A stretch of DNA of 42,624 nucleotides from Candidatus Sodaliphilus aphodohippi (lineage in GTDB: Bacteria; Bacteroidota; Bacteroidia; Bacteroidales; Muribaculaceae). Shown one piece after another: positions 1 through 8,518 of the stretch. The notes below the pieces were generated by a model, which was given only the letters and a program-made list of their open reading frames with translations, searched no databases and was not told the origin of the DNA. The translations under genes and the position numbers were made by a program. The stretch covers positions 1 to 42,624 of the forward strand of contig JAGHSV010000023.1 in the NCBI GenBank assembly GCA_018065665.1, in the 5' to 3' direction. How positions within the stretch are numbered: the first letter of the stretch is position 1; each line of letters opens with the position of its first letter.

Positions 1-18
1 TTATTACCGTGTACTTTT

Positions 19-49
19 TTGCTATTTAAAATATTTTTTTGTAATTTTG
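19..49 (+). promoter_or_regulatory. Bacteroidetes-type promoter (TTGCTA-N17-TAATTTTG)
   Basis: Matches the TTG (-33) / TAnnTTTG (-7) consensus with 17-bp spacing, upstream of the first regulator. Confidence 0.6.
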
Positions 50-76
50 CAAAACCAAATTTTTTAGACTAAAGTG

Positions 77-826
77 ATGCAAAATAAAAAAATGCCCATA
101 GCTTTGCCCCCTACATGTTGCATATCAGTTAATTGTGTCGTGCTGGGATTTGATTCAAAAAAGCTCAACGTGCTGCTCGAGCAACGCGAATATCTAATTG
201 ACGGCAAAAAAGTTGTTGACCACATGCTGCCAGGCGGCCTGATGACCGACAACGAGGATCTGGACGAAGCCGCAACCCGCTTGCTGCACGAAAAGGCCGG
301 AATGCGCAACCTGAAGATGTTCCAATTCAAGGCCTACGGGTCACGCAGCCGCATCAAGGGACGCAACGACATCGAGTGGATGAAACAACAGTTGGGGGTT
401 GAGATTGTCAACCCGCTCACCATTGGCTACGCCTCGGTTGGCAAAATCGGGCGCAAACTCAATCTGCACAATGCCCCAAAGGGCATCTCATGGTTTCCTG
501 TTGAAGAAGCCCTGAAAATGCCATTGGCGTTTGACCATGCCATACTGATTCAGGATGCCATCAAGATGCTGCAATATAGCATCGAGACCGACCCCATCAT
601 CGTTTTCAATCTCATGCCGCTCAAGTTCACGGCGCTGCAACTGCGCACCCTGTATGAATGCATCTACCGCAAGGAGCTGGATGTGAGAAACTTCAAGAAA
701 AAGATGAAGCAATATGAGTATGTGGTGCCGCTTGAAGAGGTTGAACAGGGTGTTGCCCACCGTGCAGCCCGCTACTACCGCTTTGACCGCGTGAAGTACA
801 AGAAATATCGCCGCGGCATGGATTGA
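77..826 (+). CDS. Nudix-domain transcriptional regulator (NrtR/AraR-like), copy 1
   Basis: Nudix-like N-terminus with degenerate Nudix box (GGLMTDNEDLDEAATRLLHEKAGM) and conserved C-terminal winged-helix-like region; ATG at 77 follows a GTG at 74. Confidence 0.8.
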   Translation: MQNKKMPIALPPTCCISVNCVVLGFDSKKLNVLLEQREYLIDGKKVVDHMLPGGLMTDNEDLDEAATRLLHEKAGMRNLKMFQFKAYGSRSRIKGRNDIEWMKQQLGVEIVNPLTIGYASVGKIGRKLNLHNAPKGISWFPVEEALKMPLAFDHAILIQDAIKMLQYSIETDPIIVFNLMPLKFTALQLRTLYECIYRKELDVRNFKKKMKQYEYVVPLEEVEQGVAHRAARYYRFDRVKYKKYRRGMD

Positions 827-885
827 CGGCACCAATCACGTGATTTCACAACATGAAGACAGATTACCGACTAAACCCATAGAAT

Positions 886-1635
886 ATGGAAAACAAAGTA
901 ACAATAGACCCGAGCAAGGTTGGCAAATACCACATGGCTGTCAACTGTGTGATATTGGGTTTTGACAAGAATGAACTGAACGTCATGCTTGGCAAACGCA
1001 AATTCGTTGTTGACGGCAATACGGTTTCGGACTACATTCTGCCGGGTACGCTGATGCATGCCAGCGAGAGTCTTGATGACACAATACAACGCGTGCTGAC
1101 CGAGCGTCTGGGCCTTAACGGCATCAGAAAGTTTCAGATTAAGACCTACAGCGCCAACGAGTGCCCCGTCAAACGCAACGACGTTGAATGGGTGAAACAG
1201 CAGATTGGCACAGAGATTGACACGCCCATCAGCATCGCATACCTCTCAGGTGGAAAGATAGGGCGCAAGCTCAACCTGCAAAATGCACTTGAGGGTTACG
1301 AATGGTATCCAATCAACAAAGCGATGGAGATGCCGTTGGCATTCAATCAAACCACAATGATTAGCGATGCTATGGAATTCCTGCGCTACCATATTGAGAT
1401 TGAACCTCTTATCGTATTTAACCTGCTCCCGTCCAAGTTCACGGCTTTGCAGCTGCGCACCCTGTACGAGTGCATCTTCGGCAAAACTCTTGATGTGAGA
1501 AACTTCACCAAGAAGATGAAGCAGTATGAGTATGTGGTGCCACTTGATGAGGTAGAGAAGGGCGTTGCCCACCGTGCGGCCCGCTACTACCGCTTTGACC
1601 GCGTGAAGTACAAGAGATTCCGTCGCGGCATATAA
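886..1635 (+). CDS. Nudix-domain transcriptional regulator (NrtR/AraR-like), copy 2
   Basis: Paralog of the preceding ORF with a near-identical C-terminus (FTALQLRTLYECI...KKMKQYEYVVPL). Confidence 0.8.
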   Translation: MENKVTIDPSKVGKYHMAVNCVILGFDKNELNVMLGKRKFVVDGNTVSDYILPGTLMHASESLDDTIQRVLTERLGLNGIRKFQIKTYSANECPVKRNDVEWVKQQIGTEIDTPISIAYLSGGKIGRKLNLQNALEGYEWYPINKAMEMPLAFNQTTMISDAMEFLRYHIEIEPLIVFNLLPSKFTALQLRTLYECIFGKTLDVRNFTKKMKQYEYVVPLDEVEKGVAHRAARYYRFDRVKYKRFRRGI

Positions 1636-1681
1636 TAACCCGTTTTCACTTTTGCACAACCACAAAAACAAACTATAACAG

Positions 1682-3151
1682 ATGTATTTACTTGGATTTG
1701 ACATTGGAAGTTCGTCGGTAAAGGCGAGCCTGATTGACGTTGCCAGCGGTCAGTGTGCCGCCCAGGCATTTTACCCTCCCAGCGAGGCACCCATAACAGT
1801 TAATAACCCCGGCTGGGCCGAGCAGAACCCACAGGACTGGTGGGAGTATCTGACCCACGCCACACGCGCCGTCCTTGAACAGTCGCACGCCAACGCCGGC
1901 GACATCAAGGCCATTGGTATCTCCTATCAGATGCACGGCCTTGTGTGTGTCGACAGCGACCAGCAGGTGCTGCGCCCCGCCATCATCTGGTGTGACTCGC
2001 GCGCAGTTGGTATCGGCCAGGAGGCATTTGACGCCATTGGACATGACAAATGCCTCGCGACACTGCTCAACTCACCCGGCAACTTCACTGCCTCGAAACT
2101 GGCATGGGTACGGCAAAACGAACCCGACATATATAACCGCATAGACAAAATCATGCTCCCCGGCGACTATATCGCCATGCGCCTGACCGGTGAGGTGTGC
2201 ACCACCGTCAGCGGCCTGAGCGAGGGCATGTTCTGGGACTTTGCCGGCAACTGCCCGGCGCAGTTCCTGCTTGACCACTACGGCATTGACAGCAAACTGC
2301 TGCCGCGACTGGTGCCCACCTTCGGCGAATAGGGACGACTGACAGCCAAGGCTGCCGCCACCCTGGGTCTTGCCGAGGGAACCCCTGTGTGCTACCGTGC
2401 CGGCGACCAGCCCAACAACGCTTTATCACTCAACGTGCTCGAACCCGGCGAGATTGCAGCCACGGCAGGCACATCGGGCGTTGTTTACGGCGCTCTGGGC
2501 GAGGTTAACCGCGACAACCTGTCGCGCGTCAACCCATCTGCCCATGTCAACCACAGCGCCGACGCCACCCGTCTGGGTGTGCTGCTGTGCGTCAACGGCA
2601 CCGGCATCCTCAACTCGTGGATGCGCCGCATGGTATGCGCCGACGGTCTCGGATATGCCCAGATGAACGATCTCGCAGCCCAAGTGCCAGTGGGATGCGA
2701 CGGTGTGTCGATACTGCCCTTTGGCAACGGAGCCGAGCGCATGCTCGAGAACCGGGAGTCGTCATGCACCATCAGCGGTATTGACTTCAACCGCCACGGC
2801 CGCGGTCACCTGCTGCGTGCCGCACAGGAAGGCATCGTCTTCTCGTTTATGCACGGCATCGAGATCATGAAGGAGATGGGCATGGACGTGAAACGCATTC
2901 GTGCCGGACACGCCAATATGTTCCTGAGCCCCATCTTCCGCAACACGCTCGCGACCATCAGCGGGGCCCCAATTGACCTCTATGACACCGACGGAGCCGC
3001 TGGTGCGGCACGCGGGGCAGGTCTGGGCGCAGGCATCTACACCGACCGCAATGAGGCATTCGGGTCACTGCGACTGATTGAGTCTGTCGAACCGACAGCA
3101 GCCGACAAGGCGGCATGCCGCGATGCATATGCACGTTGGATAGTGTACTGA
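1682..3151 (+). pseudogene. xylB: Xylulokinase (FGGY family) interrupted by an in-frame TAG at 2330-2332
   Basis: ORFs 1682..2332 and 2387..3151 share one frame; the translation continues as LVPTFGE*GRLTAKAAATLGLAEGTPVCYRAGDQ with FGGY kinase character on both sides. Confidence 0.85.
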
Positions 3152-3304
3152 AAAACAACAACTAAACCCTGGTTAAGGGGAATATATGATTGGGTCTGCC
3201 ACGGTGTGGTGGACTCAATTACTATTTTTTGCGACAATCTTATTATTAATAGAGGTATAAAACAAGTAAATTTGCAACAAATAAACCTAAAACAAAAAAT
3301 CGAT

Positions 3305-4621
3305 ATGAGTAACAAAGAATTTTTCCCCGAGATTGGTAAAATCAAGTTTGAAGGCAAAGAAAGCCGCAACCCACTGGCCTATCGCTACTATGACGCCGAG
3401 AAAGTTGTCATGGACAAGAAGATGAAAGACTGGTTCAAGTTTGCCATGGCATGGTGGCACACCCTGTGCGCCGAGGGCAGCGACCAGTTTGGTCCCGAGA
3501 CCAAGTCGTTCCCCTGGAACGCGTCGAACGACCCCATGCAGGCAGCCAAGGACAAGGTGGACGCCGGTTTCGAGTTCATGACCAAGATGGGCATCGAGTA
3601 CTTCTGCTTCCACGATGTTGACCTCGTTCAGGAAGCCGACACCGTCGAGGAATATGAGGCACGTATGAAAGAAATCGTGGCCTACATCAAGACCAAACAG
3701 CAGGAGACAGGCATCAAGAACCTGTGGGGCACAGCAAACGTGTTCGGCAACAAGCGCTATATGAACGGTGCATCGACCAACCCCGACTTTGACGTGGTTG
3801 CACGTGCAATTGTCCAAATCAAGAACGCCATCGACGCCACCATCGAGCTGGGCGGCACCAGTTACGTATTCTGGGGCGGCCGCGAGGGCTACATGAGCCT
3901 GCTCAACACCGACCAGAAACGCGAGAAAGAGCATCTGGCAACCATGCTGACCATGGCACGCGACTATGCCCGCGCACGCGGTTTCAAGGGCACATTCCTG
4001 ATCGAACCCAAACCCTGCGAGCCCACCAAGCACCAGTATGACGTCGACACCGAGACCGTTATCGGTTTCCTCAAGGCTCACGGTCTGGACAAGGACTTCA
4101 AGGTAAACATCGAGGTCAACCACGCCACACTCGCCGGCCACACATTTGAGCACGAACTGGCTTGCGCCGTCGATGCCGGCATGCTCGGCTCGATTGACGC
4201 CAACCGCGGTGACTACCAGAACGGTTGGGACACCGACCAGTTCCCCATCGACAACTTCGATCTCACCCAGGCCATGATGCAGATTATCCGCAACGGCGGT
4301 TTCAAGGACGGCGGTACAAACTTCGACGCCAAGACCCGCCGCAACAGCACCGACCTGGACGACATCTTCATCGCTCACATCGCTGCCATGGACGCTATGG
4401 CACGCGCACTCGAGAGCGCTGCTGCAGTAATCGAGGAGTCACCCATCTGCCAGATGGTCAAGGACCGCTACGCATCGTTCGACAGCGGCATGGGCAAGGA
4501 CTTCGAGGACGGCAAACTCACCCTGGAGCAGGTTTATGAGTACGGCAAGAAAGTTGGCGAGCCCAAGCAGACCAGCGGCAAGCAGGAACTCTATGAGGCA
4601 ATCGTCAACATGTATGTTTAA
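3305..4621 (+). CDS. xylA: Xylose isomerase
   Basis: Protein MSNKEFFPEIGKIKFEGKESRNPLAYRYYDAEK... with typical xylose isomerase motifs (WGGREGY, EPKP, NRGD); in-frame ATG at 3305 preferred over 3206. Confidence 0.95.
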   Translation: MSNKEFFPEIGKIKFEGKESRNPLAYRYYDAEKVVMDKKMKDWFKFAMAWWHTLCAEGSDQFGPETKSFPWNASNDPMQAAKDKVDAGFEFMTKMGIEYFCFHDVDLVQEADTVEEYEARMKEIVAYIKTKQQETGIKNLWGTANVFGNKRYMNGASTNPDFDVVARAIVQIKNAIDATIELGGTSYVFWGGREGYMSLLNTDQKREKEHLATMLTMARDYARARGFKGTFLIEPKPCEPTKHQYDVDTETVIGFLKAHGLDKDFKVNIEVNHATLAGHTFEHELACAVDAGMLGSIDANRGDYQNGWDTDQFPIDNFDLTQAMMQIIRNGGFKDGGTNFDAKTRRNSTDLDDIFIAHIAAMDAMARALESAAAVIEESPICQMVKDRYASFDSGMGKDFEDGKLTLEQVYEYGKKVGEPKQTSGKQELYEAIVNMYV

Positions 4622-4634
4622 TCAGTAACTGACT

Positions 4635-6095
4635 ATGGCAAATCAAGAAACAGGCAGTAAAGCCTATTTATTCTCGATAGTACTTGTCGCTGTGCTGGGC
4701 GGACTGCTGTTCGGTTATGACACAGCTGTCATCTCGGGTGCCGAGAAAGGCCTCCAGGCATTCTTTATGGGTGCAAGCGACTTCCAGTACACCGACGCGT
4801 GGCACGGTTTCACCGCTGCCAGCGCGTTGATTGGCTGCATCATCGGTAGCGCCGTTTCGGGCATCTGCGCATCTCGCCTGGGCCGCAAGCGTTCGCTGGT
4901 GATGGCAGGCGTGTTCTTCTTCCTCTCGGCTCTGGGCTCCTATATGCCCGAGTTCCTTTTCTTTGAGTACGGCAAGCCCACCTTCAGCCTGCTCGTTGCG
5001 TTCAACCTCTATCGTGTTCTTGGCGGTGTTGGTGTCGGCCTTGCGTCGGCCATCTGCCCCATGTACATTGCCGAGGTTGCACCGAGCCACATGCGCGGCA
5101 CTCTGGTGTCATGGAACCAGTTTGCCATCATCGCCGGCCAGTTGGTGGTTTACTTCGTGAACTTCTGGATCCTGGGCGACCACATCCAGCCCGTCATCGA
5201 GGATATTGCCAAGGGCATCACCACTACCAGCGACGCCTGGACCATTGAGACCGGCTGGCGCTATATGTTTGTCAGCGAGGCATTCCCCGCAGGTCTGTTT
5301 GCCCTGCTCGTTTGCTTCGTCCCCGAGACTCCGCGCTATCTGGCCATGAACGGTCAGGACGACAAAGCCCTGAACGTACTGGGCAAAATCAACGGCATGG
5401 AGCGTGCCAAGGAAATCCTTGCCGAAATCAAGGCCACTGCCAAGCAGAAGACCGAGCGCATGTTCACCTATGGCGTGATGGTAATCTTCATTGGCATCAT
5501 GCTCAGCGTGTTCCAGCAGGCAATCGGCATCAACGCAGTGCTCTACTATGCACCGCGCATCTATAGCGACATGGGACTTAGCGACCCCATGATGGTCACC
5601 GTCATCACCGGCACTATCAACCTGGCCCTGACAGTTGTTGCCATCGTCACCGTCGAGAAACTGGGCCGCAAGCCCCTGCTCATCACCGGTTCGCTGGGAA
5701 TGGCCATCGGTGCCTTTGGCGTTGCCATGACCTTTGGTCACGAGGGTATGGAGCTGCTGTGCATGGTAAGCATCATGCTGTACAGCGCATGCTTCATGTT
5801 CTCGTGGGGCCCCATCTGCTGGGTACTGATTAGCGAGATTTTCCCCAACACCATCCGCGGTGCCGCAGTGGCAATTGCAGTTGCATTCCAGTGGATTTTC
5901 AACTTCATCGTCAGCTCGTCGTTCGTTCCCATGTTCAACATGCACCTGACCGAGGGCGATGACTTCGGCCACTGGTTCACCTACGGCATGTATGGCGTCA
6001 TCTGCGTCATCGCAGCCGTATTTGTATGGCGACTCGTGCCTGAGACCAAGGGTAAAACCCTCGAAGACATGAACAAGCTGTGGAAAAAGAAATAA
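4635..6095 (+). CDS. xylE: D-xylose/sugar-proton symporter, MFS sugar transporter (XylE-like)
   Basis: GGLLFGYDTAVISGAEKGL, GRKRS, PETPRYLAM and PETKGKTLE sugar porter signatures. Confidence 0.92.
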   Translation: MANQETGSKAYLFSIVLVAVLGGLLFGYDTAVISGAEKGLQAFFMGASDFQYTDAWHGFTAASALIGCIIGSAVSGICASRLGRKRSLVMAGVFFFLSALGSYMPEFLFFEYGKPTFSLLVAFNLYRVLGGVGVGLASAICPMYIAEVAPSHMRGTLVSWNQFAIIAGQLVVYFVNFWILGDHIQPVIEDIAKGITTTSDAWTIETGWRYMFVSEAFPAGLFALLVCFVPETPRYLAMNGQDDKALNVLGKINGMERAKEILAEIKATAKQKTERMFTYGVMVIFIGIMLSVFQQAIGINAVLYYAPRIYSDMGLSDPMMVTVITGTINLALTVVAIVTVEKLGRKPLLITGSLGMAIGAFGVAMTFGHEGMELLCMVSIMLYSACFMFSWGPICWVLISEIFPNTIRGAAVAIAVAFQWIFNFIVSSSFVPMFNMHLTEGDDFGHWFTYGMYGVICVIAAVFVWRLVPETKGKTLEDMNKLWKKK

Positions 6096-6102
6096 TCCTT
6101 TT

Positions 6103-8250
6103 ATGACTAAAAGATTAGCATTTATATTTGTCGCCGCGCTGCTGTGCTCACTGGGCATGGCAGCCGCCGACAAACCAATCATCAAGGTTGAGACCAACAA
6201 CGTGCAGCTGGTGTACAAGGTCGGTAACGACGGTCACCTCTACCAGTGCTACCTGGGCAAAAAACTCACGCACGACGGCGACATCCAGCATCTGGACAAT
6301 CTCAACGAGGCATACCTCACCCACGGCATGAAGGACTACTTCGAGCCCGCACTGCACGTCGAGCACAGTGACCACAACAGCACATGCGACCTCAAGTATG
6401 TAGGGCACGAAGTTAGCACCAATGCCGATGGCGCCACATTAACAACCATCACCCTGGCCGACGAGGTGTACCCCACAACGGTTAAGTTGGTTTTCACAGC
6501 CTATGCCGACAACGACATCATCATGGAGCATACCGCCATCACCAACGGCGAGAAGAAACCGGTGGTGCTGCACAAGTATGCCTCCAGCCTGCTGACGCTT
6601 GACCGCTCCAAGTATTTCCTGACCGAGTACAGCGGAGACTGGGCCCGTGAGGTTGCCAAGAGTGAGACACAGCTGACCTTTGGCAAGAAAGTGCTCGACA
6701 CCAAGTTGGGCAGCCGCGCCAGCATGTTCATGCCGTCGTTCTTCCAACTGGGACTGGACTCACCTGCTGCCGAAAACAGCGGCGAGGTGCTCGTTGGCAC
6801 ACTCTCATGGACCGGCAACTACCGTTTCACCTTTGAGGTTGACCAGAACGGTCGCCTGCGTCTGCTGTCGGGCATCAATCCCTACTTCTCGCAGTACACC
6901 CTCAAGGCCGGCGAAGCGTTCACCACCCCCGAGTTTGTCTTCACCGTCAGCGACTGCGGCATGGGCAAGGCAATGCGCAATTTTCACCGTTGGTCTCGCG
7001 ACTTTATGGTAAAAAACGGCAATGGTGACCGAATGACGCTGCTGAACAACTGGGAGGCAACCGGTTTTGATTTCAACGAAGATAAACTGGTGAATCTGAT
7101 GGATGACGCCGTCAAGATGGGCGTTGACATGTTCCTACTCGATGACGGATGGTTCGGTAACAAATATCCTCGCGAGAGCGACCATCAGGGCCTTGGCGAC
7201 TGGCAGGAAACTGCCGACAAACTGCCCCACAAAATCGGGTATCTCTGCCAGAAAGCACGTGAAAAGGGCATCAAGTTCGGACTCTGGATCGAGCCCGAGA
7301 TGGTGAACCCCAAGAGCGAGCTCTATGAGAAGCGTCCCGAGTGGGTCATCCACCTGCCCAACCGCAAGGAGTACTACTTCCGCAACCAGCTGGTACTCGA
7401 CCTGAGCAACCCCAAGGTGCAAGACTATGTCTATGGCATCGTTGACCGTCTGCTCACCGACTACCCCGAGATTGCGTTCTTCAAGTGGGACTGCAACAGC
7501 CCCATCACCAACATCTGGTCCAACTACCTGCAGGACAAGCAGACGCATCTCTATGTCGACTATGTTCGCGGTTTGTATAAGGTGCTGGACCGCATCCGCG
7601 CCAAGTATCCCGCCGTGCCGATGATGCTATGCTCGGGCGGCAGCGGACGTATAGACTTTGAGGCCCTGCGCTATTTCACCGAGTTCTGGCCCAGCGACAA
7701 CACCGACCCCATTGAGCGACTGTATATCCAGTGGGCCTACAGCGGCATCTATCCAGCCAAGACCCAGTGTGCACACGTCACCACATGGAACCGCGATGCC
7801 AGCATCAAGTTCCGCGTCGACGTCGCCAGCATGGGCAAGCTGGGGTTTGACCTCAAGTGCTCGGACCTGAAGGACGACGAAATCGGTTTCTGCCGCAAGG
7901 CTGTGGAGAACTACAACCACAACAAACCCGTTGTGCTCGACGGCGACATGTACCGTCTGGTTTCACCCTACGAGGGAGACCACACCAGCACCATGTTTGT
8001 GTCTCGCGACCGCCAACGCGCCGTTGTCTTCGCTTTTGACGTGAACCCCCGCTACAGCGAGCACCTGTTGCCCGTCAAGCTGCAGGGACTGGATCCCGCG
8101 CGCGAATACCGCGTCAAGGAAATCAACGAGAACGGCAACAACTACTGGTTCAACGGGCGAACCTACAGCGGCGAGTACCTGATGACCGTAGGACTCCACC
8201 TGTTCTCGACCAACCGCGGCCTCACCAGCCACGTCATTGAACTGGAATAA
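6103..8250 (+). CDS. GH36-like alpha-galactosidase, secreted
   Basis: Signal peptide plus DDGWFG, GLWIEPEMVNPKSELYEKRPEWV, FFKWDCN and CSGGSGRIDFEALRYF motifs. Confidence 0.9.
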   Translation: MTKRLAFIFVAALLCSLGMAAADKPIIKVETNNVQLVYKVGNDGHLYQCYLGKKLTHDGDIQHLDNLNEAYLTHGMKDYFEPALHVEHSDHNSTCDLKYVGHEVSTNADGATLTTITLADEVYPTTVKLVFTAYADNDIIMEHTAITNGEKKPVVLHKYASSLLTLDRSKYFLTEYSGDWAREVAKSETQLTFGKKVLDTKLGSRASMFMPSFFQLGLDSPAAENSGEVLVGTLSWTGNYRFTFEVDQNGRLRLLSGINPYFSQYTLKAGEAFTTPEFVFTVSDCGMGKAMRNFHRWSRDFMVKNGNGDRMTLLNNWEATGFDFNEDKLVNLMDDAVKMGVDMFLLDDGWFGNKYPRESDHQGLGDWQETADKLPHKIGYLCQKAREKGIKFGLWIEPEMVNPKSELYEKRPEWVIHLPNRKEYYFRNQLVLDLSNPKVQDYVYGIVDRLLTDYPEIAFFKWDCNSPITNIWSNYLQDKQTHLYVDYVRGLYKVLDRIRAKYPAVPMMLCSGGSGRIDFEALRYFTEFWPSDNTDPIERLYIQWAYSGIYPAKTQCAHVTTWNRDASIKFRVDVASMGKLGFDLKCSDLKDDEIGFCRKAVENYNHNKPVVLDGDMYRLVSPYEGDHTSTMFVSRDRQRAVVFAFDVNPRYSEHLLPVKLQGLDPAREYRVKEINENGNNYWFNGRTYSGEYLMTVGLHLFSTNRGLTSHVIELE

Positions 8251-8289
8251 CAATCCCTGATAACATTTGGTAAATTACTTCATAAATGA

Positions 8290-8333
8290 TTAACGGAATC
8301 ACCGAGCATTTTCGGTAATTCCGTTAATTTTTA
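8290..8333 (+). terminator. Hairpin terminator between convergent genes
   Basis: TTAACGGAATcACCGA / TCGGTaATTCCGTTAA followed by a T-rich run. Confidence 0.75.
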
Positions 8334-8338
8334 TGTCA

Positions 8339-8367
8339 CATCATGCCATTGCGTAAATGGCGTGATG
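8339..8367. terminator. Second hairpin in the convergent intergenic region
   Basis: CATCATGCCATT / AATGGCGTGATG inverted repeat with one G-U pair. Confidence 0.5.
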
Positions 8368-8373
8368 CTCAGA

Positions 8374-8508
8374 TTACTTCATGATAACCTTCTTGCCGTT
8401 CTTGATAACGATACCCTTGTAGTCTTCGCCAACCTTTACGCCCATGAGATTGTAGGCAGGAGCGTCGCTGTTGTTGTCGCGAACAATGTCTTTGACACCG
8501 GTAGGCAT
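8374..8508 (-). CDS. Orphan 44-aa ORF resembling a secretion C-terminal tail
   Basis: Hand translation MPTGVKDIVRDNNSDAPAYNLMGVKVGEDYKGIVIKNGKKVIMK*; absent from the ORF track because of its length; in-frame TAA just upstream of the ATG. Confidence 0.55.
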   Translation of the reverse strand: MPTGVKDIVRDNNSDAPAYNLMGVKVGEDYKGIVIKNGKKVIMK

Positions 8509-8518
8509 GAATTACCTT

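Noticed and set aside
2330-2332. Stop-codon recoding (TAG read as Gln) to explain xylB
   Set aside because: TAG ends other genes in the window, such as 15088..15453, and other long genes contain no internal TAG, so general recoding is unlikely. A point mutation or error is simpler.
3206-3304. N-terminal extension of xylA from the ORF track
   Set aside because: The extension sequence (MVDSITIFCDNLIINRGIKQVN...) is AT-rich leader-like; the conserved start MSNKEFFPEIGKI lies at 3305.
5109-6218. 369-aa minus-strand ORF over the sugar symporter
   Set aside because: Antisense shadow of a well-supported MFS transporter. The same reasoning applies to 3287..4378 (over xylA) and 10345..11676 (over GH31).
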